From Bacteroidales bacterium (GTDB lineage Bacteria > Bacteroidota > Bacteroidia > Bacteroidales > UBA932): a DNA stretch of 64,000 nt. Within the stretch, counting starts at the first letter, position 1; every line of letters begins with the position of its first letter. The position numbers were made by a program, and so were the translations under genes. Location: assembly GCA_004554455.1 (NCBI GenBank), contig SFMG01000006.1, forward strand, positions 17,623-81,622, written 5' to 3'. Shown piece by piece: positions 1-9,254 of the stretch. The notes beneath the pieces are model-generated. The model had not been told where the DNA came from, ran no database searches, and saw nothing but the letters and a program-made list of their open reading frames with translations.

Positions 1-3
1 TCG

Positions 4-11
4 TATATTTG
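4..11 (+). promoter_or_regulatory. Bacteroidetes -7 promoter element (TATATTTG)
   Basis: TATATTTG matches the Bacteroidetes consensus TAnnTTTG exactly and lies six bases before the ATG at 18. The -33 element would fall outside the window. The mRNA leader would be only a few bases long, so translation would not depend on a Shine-Dalgarno site. Confidence 0.6.
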
Positions 12-17
12 CAGATT

Positions 18-3000
18 ATGGACAACAAACATTTCAATATCTGGAACAAGGTTTGTGCGGCTCTGGCCTTCGTCGTGTCGGCCGTGACCTACCTCCTTAC
101 GATAGAACCTACCGCTTCCTTCTGGGATTGCGGCGAATTCATAGCATCGTCATACAAACTCGAAGTCGGCCATCCGCCGGGAAACCCGGTCTTCCAGCTC
201 ATCGCCCGTCTTTTCACTCTGTTCAGCGAGGGACAGGGAGCCGCAGTCGCCGTAAATGCAATGAGCGCGATCTGCTCCGCCCTGACCATATTCTTCCTCT
301 ATCTGACCATAGTCTTTCTTGTAAAGCGCGTTGTGAAAAGGGAGGAAGACGGCAGCTACGCTCTCTCCTCGGCCATCACCATCTTCGCTTCAGGCCTGGT
401 GGGCGCCCTTGCCTACTGCTTCTCGGACACCTTCTGGTTCTCCGCAGTGGAAGGCGAGGTCTATGCAATGTCCTCACTCTTCACCGCCGCCGTATTCTGG
501 GCGATGACCAAATGGTATGATCAGGCTGACGAGCCCCATTCCCTGCGCTGGATAGTCCTGATCGCCTTCCTTATGGGCCTCTCCATAGGAGTCCATCTGC
601 TGAACCTGCTGACCATTCCGTGCCTCTTCTTCCTTTTCTATTTCCGCAAGAAGGAGGACGGACGCTACAGCTTCTGGCAGCTTGCGGGAGTCTTCCTGCT
701 CTCCTGCGTGGTACTCTTGCTGGTTATGGCCTTCATACAGTATCTGCCGAAGACGGCCGCCTTCTTCGACCGCATTTTCGTCAACGGTTTCCATCTGCCG
801 TTCAACAGCGGAGCCGCCTTCTTTATGGTGCTCCTGCTGCTGCTCTGCTTTGTGGGCATCTACCTGAGCTGGAAGAAGGACAAAGTTTGGCTGAACACGG
901 TGATTCTCTGCTTCACCACCCTGGTGATAGGCTTCTCCATATTCTCAATAGTGATAATAAGGTCTTCGGTGAAGACGCCGACCAACGAGTACCAGCCTGA
1001 CAACCCTTACACCCTGGTGCGCTACCTGGGACGCGAACAGTACGGCAGCAATCCGCTCATATACGGCCAGACCTATGACGCCGCATACGAGCTCGAGGAC
1101 AGCTGGTACTGGGCACCTATGGGCGACCGCTACATCAAGGCCAGAGGCCAGGTGCATCCTGTGTATGATTCCAAGACCAAGATGCTCTTCCCGAGGATGT
1201 GGAGCAGCGACGAACGTCATCGCGACTTCTACGACTGGTATGTATATGACGGCGCTTCCCGCCCTCGCAGCGTCAATGTGGACGGCCGCAGCTATGAGGT
1301 GCCGACCATGGGCCAGAATCTCAAATATTTCTTCGGCTATCAGCTCAACTGGATGTACTGGCGCTATTTCATGTGGAATTTCGTCGGCCGCCAGAACGAC
1401 ATACACAGTCCTGTTCCGGGCGATCCGTTCAAGGGCAACTGGGAGAGCGGCGTCGGCTTCATCGACAGGCTGATGCTGGGCGACCAGAGGGACGCTCCCG
1501 AGGCCCTGCTGAACAATCCGGGCAAGAACCACTATTTCTTCCTTCCGCTGCTGCTCGGCCTCATAGGCCTGCTTTTCCAAAGCTTCAGGGACAAGAGGGG
1601 AGCCTGGGTGACCTTCCTGCTCTTCTTCATGACAGGAATCGCGATAGTCATATACCTAAATCAGCCTCCTTACCAGGTGCGTGAGAGGGACTATGCCTAT
1701 GCCGGCTCCTTCTATGCCTTCTCCATCTGGATAGGCCTTGGAGTCGCCGCCCTTGCCGGATGGGTCAACGAAAAGCTTGGCAGCGGGACAGCGCGTGTCG
1801 GAGGCAGCCTTGCCGTTTCGCTGCTCTGTATGGGCGTGCCTGTGCTCATGGCCTGCCAGAACTGGGACGACCACGACAGGAGCAACCGCTACACGGCAGT
1901 CGAGATTGCCCGCAACTACCTGAACTCCGTCGGCGAAAACGGCATACTCGTCACCCACGGCGACAACGACACCTTCCCGCTCTGGTATGCGCAGGAGGTT
2001 GAAGACATACGCACCGACGTACGTATATGCAACACTTCGCTGCTCGGCACCGACTGGTATATAGACCAGATGAAATATGCCTGCAACAAGTCGGCGCCGC
2101 TGAAGCTGAGCGTCGGCCCGGAACAGTACCTCTACGGCACCAATGAACTTATATATATTTACGACAAGCGCGATACCGTTGTGCCGCTGAAAGACGTGAT
2201 GGCCGTTTTCCGCAGTCCGAAGGCGAAACTGACCCTCTCCGACGGCAGCAAGGTAAATTATATATGTTCAAAGCGTTTCAGCATCCCGGTGAACAAGGAG
2301 AACTGCCTTAAGTACGGAATAGTGCCGGAAAAGTATGCGGACCGCATCCCGGACAGCATAACCCTCACCCTTAAGGGCCGCTATCTGAGCAAGCCGGAAC
2401 TCTTTATGCTCGACCTGCTCTCAAATTACGAGTGGGACCGTCCTATCAATATGCTCAGCATGGGTGGGGAAATCGAGGTCGGCATGAAGGAATATCTGCT
2501 CTACGACGGCTTCTCTTTCCGTTTCGTACCTATAAAGAACAGTACCAAGTCCACGGACATAGGCCTTTCCGACCCGGATGACCTCTATCACAAGATGACG
2601 GAGGTCTTTACCTGGGATGCCCTCAAGAGGACGGACTGGCTGGTGGACTATCAGAACTATTACACTTTCTGCGGGGTGATGAGCCAGCGTCTGCTCTTTG
2701 TCAATGCCGCGAAGGAAATGCTCAAGGTAGGAGACAAGGCCCGTGCCCTGGAACTGCTCAACCGCTGTCAGGAATGTGTGCCGAGGGAGAATTTCCCTCT
2801 GGATATGAGCTGGATGGGCTTCTCCAATGAGCTTATGGTCCTGGAAATGATCAGTCTCTACTACTATTCCGGGGATGCGGACAGCGCCCGTGCCCTGGCC
2901 GCCGATTTCTCGGAGGAACTGATTTCGGCTTCGGTTTTCTATGCCGAGTTCTATGACTACTGCAAGCGTGAGTTTGACAGCGAGAGGATGGTGATTGCCT

Positions 3001-3095
3001 CTCTGGTCGATATGCTTATGGAGGAGGGCGACGGGGAACTGGCCAGGAATATAGAAAATTCATTCAAACTGGCCCTCGGGGTGGAAGACAGATAG
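18..3095 (+). CDS. DUF2723 family multipass membrane protein (TMEM260-like)
   Basis: A 1025-residue inner-membrane protein of the DUF2723 family, common in Bacteroidota and related to TMEM260-type protein O-mannosyltransferases. The N-terminal third carries the family signature around FWDCGEF and GHPPGNP (about residues 35-60), followed by many hydrophobic segments up to about residue 600. The C-terminal 400 residues are soluble and probably periplasmic. The ATG at 18 is preferred to the upstream in-frame TTG at 9 because the -7 promoter element ends at 11. A glycosyltransferase (GT-C type) role is inferred from the family, and the substrate is unknown. The methyltransferase gene starts four bases after the stop, so the two are probably cotranscribed. 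Confidence 0.85.
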   Translation: MDNKHFNIWNKVCAALAFVVSAVTYLLTIEPTASFWDCGEFIASSYKLEVGHPPGNPVFQLIARLFTLFSEGQGAAVAVNAMSAICSALTIFFLYLTIVFLVKRVVKREEDGSYALSSAITIFASGLVGALAYCFSDTFWFSAVEGEVYAMSSLFTAAVFWAMTKWYDQADEPHSLRWIVLIAFLMGLSIGVHLLNLLTIPCLFFLFYFRKKEDGRYSFWQLAGVFLLSCVVLLLVMAFIQYLPKTAAFFDRIFVNGFHLPFNSGAAFFMVLLLLLCFVGIYLSWKKDKVWLNTVILCFTTLVIGFSIFSIVIIRSSVKTPTNEYQPDNPYTLVRYLGREQYGSNPLIYGQTYDAAYELEDSWYWAPMGDRYIKARGQVHPVYDSKTKMLFPRMWSSDERHRDFYDWYVYDGASRPRSVNVDGRSYEVPTMGQNLKYFFGYQLNWMYWRYFMWNFVGRQNDIHSPVPGDPFKGNWESGVGFIDRLMLGDQRDAPEALLNNPGKNHYFFLPLLLGLIGLLFQSFRDKRGAWVTFLLFFMTGIAIVIYLNQPPYQVRERDYAYAGSFYAFSIWIGLGVAALAGWVNEKLGSGTARVGGSLAVSLLCMGVPVLMACQNWDDHDRSNRYTAVEIARNYLNSVGENGILVTHGDNDTFPLWYAQEVEDIRTDVRICNTSLLGTDWYIDQMKYACNKSAPLKLSVGPEQYLYGTNELIYIYDKRDTVVPLKDVMAVFRSPKAKLTLSDGSKVNYICSKRFSIPVNKENCLKYGIVPEKYADRIPDSITLTLKGRYLSKPELFMLDLLSNYEWDRPINMLSMGGEIEVGMKEYLLYDGFSFRFVPIKNSTKSTDIGLSDPDDLYHKMTEVFTWDALKRTDWLVDYQNYYTFCGVMSQRLLFVNAAKEMLKVGDKARALELLNRCQECVPRENFPLDMSWMGFSNELMVLEMISLYYYSGDADSARALAADFSEELISASVFYAEFYDYCKREFDSERMVIASLVDMLMEEGDGELARNIENSFKLALGVEDR

Positions 3096-3099
3096 AGCT

Positions 3100-4023
3100 A
3101 TGATCGAATCTCCTGACAAGTCCTGGAAGGACTATGAACTTGTCGATTCCGGTTCCTTCGAAAAGCTGGAACGTTTCGGCAGCTATTACCTGGCCCGTCC
3201 CGAACCTAAGGCCCTCTGGGACAAGACCCTGCCGGAATCCGAATGGCAGCGGCTGACCCACACCCGTTTCACCCCCGGAGCCGGTTTCGGAAAGGCCGGC
3301 AAGGAGGACAGCGGCACCTGGAACAGGCTTCGCAAGATGGATGACCAGTGGTATATATCCTATAAGGGGCTGCAGGGTGGGCCGGATTTCCGTCTGCGTC
3401 TCGGGCTGACCTCTTTCAAGCACGTGGGCGTCTTTCCCGAGCAGGCTCCGAACTGGGAATTCATTTACAGAAACAGCCGTGAACTGGTTCTGAAGGCCCG
3501 CAATGAGGGCGCTCCTGTCCCTAAGGTACTCAATCTCTTCGCTTACACGGGAGCCGCGTCACTTGCAGCCCGCGCCGCGGGAGCGGATGTCACCCATCTG
3601 GACTCCGTGCGTCAGGTCGTCACCTGGGCCAGGGGAAATATGGAGAACAGCGCTATGGACAATATACGCTGGGTGGTCGAGGATGCCCTCAAATTCGCCC
3701 GCAGGGAGGCCCGCAGGGGCAATCTCTATCAGGGAATTATCCTGGATCCGCCCGCCTACGGCCACGGCCCTGACGGGGAGAAATGGAAGCTGGACGAGTG
3801 TCTTTTCGATATGCTCCGCCAGGTCTCTTCCATACTCGCTCCCAAGGACAGTTTCCTGGTGCTGAATCTCTATTCCAATGGCTACTCTGCCGTTCTCGGC
3901 GAGACTCTCGTCCGCCAGGCTTTCGGGGGCAGCGGTATGCAAACGGAAAGCGGCGAACTCGTTCTCGAAGACCGTTTCGGGAAAAAGCTGCCGCTTAGCG
4001 TTGTTGTAAGGATGCGCAGATAA
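3100..4023 (+). CDS. Class I SAM-dependent methyltransferase (RlmI/RlmK-like)
   Basis: A 307-residue protein whose C-terminal two thirds form a Rossmann-type SAM-binding domain. Motif I is seen as NLFAYTGAASLAA (about residues 148-160), an acidic loop follows at HLD, and the catalytic-type motif is DPPAYG (about residue 213). This matches the family of 23S rRNA cytosine/guanine methyltransferases and their relatives. The N-terminal 100 residues lack the clear PUA domain of RlmI, so the RNA target cannot be assigned. It follows the DUF2723 gene by four bases and ends convergently with the PorV-like gene five bases away. Confidence 0.8.
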   Translation: MIESPDKSWKDYELVDSGSFEKLERFGSYYLARPEPKALWDKTLPESEWQRLTHTRFTPGAGFGKAGKEDSGTWNRLRKMDDQWYISYKGLQGGPDFRLRLGLTSFKHVGVFPEQAPNWEFIYRNSRELVLKARNEGAPVPKVLNLFAYTGAASLAARAAGADVTHLDSVRQVVTWARGNMENSAMDNIRWVVEDALKFARREARRGNLYQGIILDPPAYGHGPDGEKWKLDECLFDMLRQVSSILAPKDSFLVLNLYSNGYSAVLGETLVRQAFGGSGMQTESGELVLEDRFGKKLPLSVVVRMRR

Positions 4024-4028
4024 CTGCG

Positions 4029-4937
4029 TCAGAAACAATATCCCAATCTGAGGACTGCGCTGTTGTTGACAGGGCAGTCTTTCTTTGATATCAGATAGCT
4101 GAAGTCCAGGTTAAAGCCTTTGAAGCTGAATCCTGCGCCGAGGGAGGCGTGGCTTGGGACGAGTTTGCCATAGTGGTATCCTGCCCGGATGGCGACCATC
4201 CTGTTCCATGAGTATTCGGCGCCCAGAGCAGCGGAGAATTCGTTGTGGAAGTAATAGTCGGCGTCGGCAAGGATCTCAAGATTGTGGCACTCTGCAAAGC
4301 AGTGGTTCCAGCCCAGGCCGAGGGCAATCGAAGACGGAATTGGGAATTTTGTGGTTGCATTCTTGCCCACTGCAACCTTTCCGCCCAAATTCACGGCTCC
4401 GAGAGTTACGGCGAAGTCTTTTATCCTGCTGCTGAGAAGTATGTCCGCACTCACCGTGCCGAGTTTGCTGTCGGGAGAGAGCGTCTGTCCGATATAGCGC
4501 AACTTTACGCCGGCTCCGAGGTATTTGCCGAAGCGCATTCCGAATCCGGCACCTATCATAAGGTCTTTGGGGTTGAATTTCTCAGGTATCGACTCTATTG
4601 AGCTGATACTCTCGTATGCTGCCCCTATGCCATAGGAGAAGCCCAGACTGAGGCTAAATCTCTGTTTGAAGCACATCGAGCCGTCCAGGTTGACATAGTT
4701 CGTCGAGGAAGGCTGCCAGAGATTCCATCCGAGGGAAACATCGCCCTTGCCTGAACTGAAGGGTGCCAGAGCCGGATTTGCTTCAAAGCCGTGTCTGCCG
4801 ACGGAAGCGAGGTAGGTCCCTCCCATTGCCGCGGCTGCCGGGTCCTGACGTATCACGCTGAAAGGAAGCGCGACGTTCTGGGAAAACGCTGAGGTGCAAA
4901 GCGCGAGCAGCGCCAATATTGTAAATATCTTCTTCAT
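4029..4937 (-). CDS. PorV/PorQ family outer-membrane beta-barrel protein (left arm)
   Basis: A 302-residue protein with a cleavable signal peptide ending near AFSQ (about residue 20). The start of the mature protein has the family pattern ALPFSVIRQDP...AAMGGTYLAS. Alternating beta strands follow, and the C-terminus is LRLGYCF with the terminal aromatic typical of outer-membrane barrels. PorV and PorQ relatives handle or anchor type IX secretion cargo, and other members are uncharacterised barrels. It directly follows an S8 protease gene with a T9SS-type C-terminal domain (stop and start touch at 4937), which suggests the barrel serves that protease. A paralog sits at the opposite end of the locus (28237-29205). 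Confidence 0.75.
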   Translation of the reverse strand: MKKIFTILALLALCTSAFSQNVALPFSVIRQDPAAAAMGGTYLASVGRHGFEANPALAPFSSGKGDVSLGWNLWQPSSTNYVNLDGSMCFKQRFSLSLGFSYGIGAAYESISSIESIPEKFNPKDLMIGAGFGMRFGKYLGAGVKLRYIGQTLSPDSKLGTVSADILLSSRIKDFAVTLGAVNLGGKVAVGKNATTKFPIPSSIALGLGWNHCFAECHNLEILADADYYFHNEFSAALGAEYSWNRMVAIRAGYHYGKLVPSHASLGAGFSFKGFNLDFSYLISKKDCPVNNSAVLRLGYCF

Positions 4938-6952
4938 TACAGCTTCACTATTTTGGTCTGGAACAACTTGTCGTCATATCTGCTCCTTACGACATAGCTG
5001 CCCGGAGCGTAATTGGCGAAATCGACTCTCATCGGCGCGAAGAGGCTGAGGCTGTCGCTCGCACTGAAGACAGTTGCACCGGCAGCATTGATTACCTCGA
5101 AACTGAACTCCTTCTTTGCCCCGGGACTTATCATAAAGTAGCCGTTGTTTACAGGATTCGGATATATGGCCGGGCCTTCGCTGTCATCGAAGACGCCGAG
5201 TTCGAACTCGAAGCTGACGTTGGCCTTGCTTGGGTCGGTTGCCACGAGAGTACAGTGGGCGGTGCCTTTCTTCAAAGCCTTGATGCTCAGGCTGTTTCCG
5301 TTCGCACTGAACTCTGCAAGCGCCTCATTGTCACTCTTAAGACTGTAGCTGAGTTTGTCATTGTCGGGATCTTTGAAGAGTTTTGTCGCATCGAGCACCA
5401 GACTCTGTCCCGGCTTTGCGATGACGGCCTCGGCCGACTCGTCCGCTCCGATTTCCCTCCCCGAGAGGTAGCTTTTGTAGCCTTCTACCAGGACCGGGGT
5501 CTCATTTCCGTAGGTAACTGCAGCGTAGGCATCCACGAGAGCTCCGATTTCGTCGCTTGCAGGTACTATGGAACTGTTGGCCGTATTGAGCAGAATATCC
5601 CACAGGTCCTTTGCCGTGAAGCCTGGGCCTCCCTTGACCGAAAGCACCAGAGCGGCGACTCCGGAAACCATAGGACAGGCCTGGGATGTGCCGCACATAA
5701 AGACCGCTCCGCCACTGCTGTTGCAGCTCATGATATAACTGTATCCATTGGTGGCGGCTCCGCCGGCGAATCTGTCGGATTCTCCTCCGGGTGCGCAGAT
5801 ATCGACCCAGTCTCCGTAGTTGGAGTAGCTTGCCCTGCGTCCGTCCGGTCCTATGGCCCCTACGGCAAGGACAGCCTCGTAGGAAGCAGGCTGGCCGTAG
5901 CGCCATGCGTCATTTCCGGCAGCGAAGGTCACCAGTCCTCCCTTCATCAGTCCGACCTGATTGCCCTGTGCATCACAGCCTGCATTTTCGATGAAGTAGT
6001 CTATTGCGTCCTTTATGGCAGTGTTCAGCGTGCTGTTCTTTGCGTCTGTCTCTGTCTTGTACTCATATCCCCAGCTGTTGTTGCATATAAGCGCGCCGTT
6101 GTCGGCCGCCCAGACTATGGCATCGGCGAAATTGCCGCTTGAGTTTCCGCTGAAGACTTCGCATGACATAAGTCTGACTCCGCCTTTTCCGTCAAGTCCT
6201 CCCGCAACGCCGCATCCGCAGAAGGCATTGTTGTTTATTGCGCCTATGATGCCAGCCACGTGACTGCCGTGGTCGTCAGCATCTATGACATAATTGTACT
6301 TGACAAAATTGCGGCTCCCGCCTTTCTGTGCCGGCAGCGTGACGTCAGCAAGGTCTTTGTGGTCAAGCTGGATGCCGCCGTCCACAACGGCGACAATCAC
6401 CTCGGGGGATCCTCCGGTGTATTCTTCGTACACCTTGCACACGTTAATGTCCGCCCCGGCCTTGTATCCTGACCACTGTGTCCCGTCATTGATTATGTGC
6501 CACTGGTATTTCATCCCGTAAGGATCGTTGAAAGGGAAACCGTTCAGGTTGGACACGCAGCGTTTCACGCGTCTGACAGGTTCGAGGATTTCCACTCCCT
6601 CGACTCCGCCATCAGCTATCTCGCTTCTGGTCTGGAGCACGGCATCGTCCACAACGGCACGATACCATCTGTGGAGCCCCTTTGCACGGTGTCTTTCCTC
6701 CCACTCTCCCGCATCCGGGAACATCCTTTCCAGCTTTATGATACCGGCTTCGACGAAGTTGGCTGGAACACCGTATTTCTCGATCTCCAGTGCCGTCTGT
6801 TCGCTGACGAAAACTTCTGCTTCGCCTTTGACAAAGCAGCTCTCCTGCTCTTCCTCCGGATTTACCGTTCTTTCCCCCAATTTCTCCTGCTTGCTGCAGG
6901 AAAGGAGTGCCAAACTCAGGAATGCGGCAGTAAACAAATGTCTTTTGTTCAT
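4937..6952 (-). CDS. Subtilisin-like S8 serine protease, lipobox plus T9SS C-terminal domain (left arm)
   Basis: A 671-residue surface protease. The signal peptide ends in a lipobox-like LLSC (Cys about 19). Residues about 45-135 form a fervidolysin-type propeptide containing EWEERHR and HRWY. The catalytic triad is visible as Asp191 (AVVDGG), His228 (DDHGSH) and Ser422 (GTSQACP), and the oxyanion Asn lies in AAGND. A cadherin/Ig-like segment (about 500-590) precedes a type A T9SS sorting domain starting at YPNPV and ending KIVKL. The ATG at 6952 is chosen over the TTG at 6967. The closest relative in the window is the protease at 25605-28190. A hairpin separates this gene from the upstream SusCD-lipoprotein unit. 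The natural substrate is unknown. Confidence 0.88.
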   Translation of the reverse strand: MNKRHLFTAAFLSLALLSCSKQEKLGERTVNPEEEQESCFVKGEAEVFVSEQTALEIEKYGVPANFVEAGIIKLERMFPDAGEWEERHRAKGLHRWYRAVVDDAVLQTRSEIADGGVEGVEILEPVRRVKRCVSNLNGFPFNDPYGMKYQWHIINDGTQWSGYKAGADINVCKVYEEYTGGSPEVIVAVVDGGIQLDHKDLADVTLPAQKGGSRNFVKYNYVIDADDHGSHVAGIIGAINNNAFCGCGVAGGLDGKGGVRLMSCEVFSGNSSGNFADAIVWAADNGALICNNSWGYEYKTETDAKNSTLNTAIKDAIDYFIENAGCDAQGNQVGLMKGGLVTFAAGNDAWRYGQPASYEAVLAVGAIGPDGRRASYSNYGDWVDICAPGGESDRFAGGAATNGYSYIMSCNSSGGAVFMCGTSQACPMVSGVAALVLSVKGGPGFTAKDLWDILLNTANSSIVPASDEIGALVDAYAAVTYGNETPVLVEGYKSYLSGREIGADESAEAVIAKPGQSLVLDATKLFKDPDNDKLSYSLKSDNEALAEFSANGNSLSIKALKKGTAHCTLVATDPSKANVSFEFELGVFDDSEGPAIYPNPVNNGYFMISPGAKKEFSFEVINAAGATVFSASDSLSLFAPMRVDFANYAPGSYVVRSRYDDKLFQTKIVKL

Positions 6953-6967
6953 AACTTCTCTGGTCAA

Positions 6968-7007
6968 AAATTCCCAAAGTACACTTTGGAGGGCACTTTG
7001 GGAATTT
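6968..7007 (-). terminator. Intercistronic hairpin with T-run between lipoprotein and S8 protease genes
   Basis: Thirteen-base arms (6968-6980 and 6995-7007, AAATTCCCAAAGT and its complement) surround a 14-base loop. Read on the minus strand, the stem is followed by TTTTTG. It looks like an attenuator or partial terminator that would lower protease expression relative to susCD. It could also be an mRNA-stabilising or processing hairpin. Confidence 0.6.
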
Positions 7008-7030
7008 CAGTTGTATTGATAGTCTGGCTG

Positions 7031-9235
7031 TTAGAAAGCTTTCTCCGCAGAGCTTTTCAAGCTTTTCTTGGAAAATGCCTTGCTTGCGGCCTTAAGGCTG
7101 ACCTCCGGACGGGCGATATCCGCCGACTTGATTCCTTCGAGACGGAAGCAGGATGCTGCCTTGCGTGAGCTTGTAGCTGCAAGAGAAACCGTGGTTCCGA
7201 TCTGCTTCTGAACGGCTGCGCCCAGGAATGAACCGTCGCTCATGCTGAAGATACCAACTAATACCGCTGAAGCATAAGAACTAACCTGGTGGCTTGCAGG
7301 ATCCACATTGAATACGAGAGGATCGGTGCCGTCGGCATTCTCGTTGTTCAGATTTTCGGCGCTGTAAACTAAATAGGCATATGCCTGAGTCTTCTCTGAA
7401 TTCGCATAGCCATATAAAGAGCCGAATACACTGCCTTCCGATTCATATCCCACTTCCACTCCGTCAAGGGTCAGGGTGAGAGCATTAGGGTCATATACAG
7501 CCCTGAAGGTACTTCCGTTCCCAAGGAGCAGATTGTTTACTATGAACTGATTCTCGCTTCCTGCGTAAGTAAGGGTGAAGTCGCCATAATCTCCAATTAC
7601 GAGTTCCCCGCTGTAAGGCATGGCCGCGGTAACGTAGGTAGCTGTGAGGCAAGTCGTGGAGCCATAGACGTTTTCAACATTGACAATCATTGTATAGGAT
7701 GTCTCGGCTGAAAGGTTTATATAACCGTTGGCGTAGTAACCGTTCGCCTCTATTGCGCTGACTGCAGTTGTGTTATCTTTTCCGTACTCTGCGCATATCA
7801 TCTCAGGGGTGAGCCCGTCTGCCGCGCCCCCTTCGATAATGGAGGTCTTGTTCAGATACGCCCTGACACTCTTGATGTCCTTTCCGCTGATCACATAAGC
7901 GAAAGAGTTGTAGTTCGTCATGCCGTTCGCCGTAAGAATGTCCTCCGGGAACACTTTATCGATGTCCAAAGCCTGAAGCGTTGCCTCGACTTCCGGTTTC
8001 TCTGCACTGGCTCCCGGGAAGTAGAAGTCAAGCACGTCGGCATCATCTGTCTGGAGTCCGCCTTCTGCATCTACCGGGCAGTAAACCATATAGTAGAGAC
8101 CCGGTTCGAGAGCCGGCTGTATTCTTGCGGCGTTATCGACTATTTCTACGGTCTGGACGCTGTCAGCTTCTGCAACTATGCCTTCGAGGGCAGCATAGAC
8201 ATCCTGATCCTGACTTATGATCAGGTAGTTTACGGCAGCCACGTCATCACCTGTAGCAATATCGATTACAGGTTCAGCATTGCCTTCAGGATCGACGAAC
8301 ATTCCTGAGTAGCTGGCCTCTACGCTGTAGTCGGTGAGTATCGCTCCAGGAAGGTGAATCACGAATGCACCGCTGCCGTTGGAAGTGTAGAAACCACCGT
8401 CCTTATAGTCTGCCATCTGGATGAGTATGCCTTTCTGAGGGAAGGTTATGACTCCGTCCTTGAGGGTTCCCCAGTTGTCGGGAGCGCCCTCGAAATAAGC
8501 GGAAATGAGGGATACTACTCCGAATTCTCCATATCCCCAGTCCATTCCGAGTCCCTGGTAAGGGATATACACCTTGTCGGGGTTCTTGACGTTCACCATA
8601 AAGTACTTGTCCGTGGTGACATAATCTCCCGGCTCATTGTAAGGATACTCAGAGGTAAAGGCGTTCTTGAAATAGAGCATTCCCGGAACATTGGCGTTCT
8701 CATAGACCTCGCATTCCCAGGCCTTTCCTGTTTCTACTTCAAAAAAGGTCGTCAGAAGGTCTTCGTGGAGGGTTGCGGTACCGAGTAGTACGTATGGTTC
8801 AGGCAGTACGGCAAGCATGCTGAACGCGCTCAGACCGTATGCGGTGGTTGCTTTCTCGTCCCTGATTCTGAAATCGAGGGGATAGCTCTCTCCATCGACA
8901 AGATTGTCCTGATTTACAGCTATTACAAGCTTGCTCTCCTTTTCTCCCTTTGCAAAGGAGATTTCGACGTCTGTCACAATCTGGCTGAAGAAAACAGTGT
9001 TGGAGTCGGTCACTTCCACGATGTAAGCCGCGTCGGCAGAATCATCGACACGCAGCACGCTGAGACTGAACGACTCGCTCTGCCTGCTCAGGGTTACAGT
9101 GCTCGGGTTGTCTGCAGAAATATAAACCTGTGCTCCGGTAGGAGGGGTGGCAGGTACATATTCTTCAGTCGTGCAGGCAGTCAGTGCGGCAATGGCCGCA
9201 ACTGATGCTGCAAATATTCTGTTAAATATCTTCAT
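7031..9235 (-). CDS. Large surface lipoprotein in SusE position (left arm)
   Basis: A 734-residue protein with a lipoprotein signal peptide ending near LTAC (Cys about 20), followed by a Pro/Thr-rich linker. No catalytic motif is visible. The sequence reads as a string of beta-sandwich domains rich in Gly, Asn and Tyr. It lies 19 bases after SusD, which is where the SusE-like ligand-binding lipoproteins of Sus-type systems sit. It resembles the 749-residue protein at 19522-21771 in size, position and overall pattern: lipobox, then ES-x-V..VDF/SFAKGE-like segments, then a central region containing Y-rich 'nutrient-binding-like' stretches. Binding of peptide or protein is inferred from the protease context only. 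Confidence 0.7.
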   Translation of the reverse strand: MKIFNRIFAASVAAIAALTACTTEEYVPATPPTGAQVYISADNPSTVTLSRQSESFSLSVLRVDDSADAAYIVEVTDSNTVFFSQIVTDVEISFAKGEKESKLVIAVNQDNLVDGESYPLDFRIRDEKATTAYGLSAFSMLAVLPEPYVLLGTATLHEDLLTTFFEVETGKAWECEVYENANVPGMLYFKNAFTSEYPYNEPGDYVTTDKYFMVNVKNPDKVYIPYQGLGMDWGYGEFGVVSLISAYFEGAPDNWGTLKDGVITFPQKGILIQMADYKDGGFYTSNGSGAFVIHLPGAILTDYSVEASYSGMFVDPEGNAEPVIDIATGDDVAAVNYLIISQDQDVYAALEGIVAEADSVQTVEIVDNAARIQPALEPGLYYMVYCPVDAEGGLQTDDADVLDFYFPGASAEKPEVEATLQALDIDKVFPEDILTANGMTNYNSFAYVISGKDIKSVRAYLNKTSIIEGGAADGLTPEMICAEYGKDNTTAVSAIEANGYYANGYINLSAETSYTMIVNVENVYGSTTCLTATYVTAAMPYSGELVIGDYGDFTLTYAGSENQFIVNNLLLGNGSTFRAVYDPNALTLTLDGVEVGYESEGSVFGSLYGYANSEKTQAYAYLVYSAENLNNENADGTDPLVFNVDPASHQVSSYASAVLVGIFSMSDGSFLGAAVQKQIGTTVSLAATSSRKAASCFRLEGIKSADIARPEVSLKAASKAFSKKSLKSSAEKAF

Positions 9236-9254
9236 TGTTTTAGTCTCCTATTGA

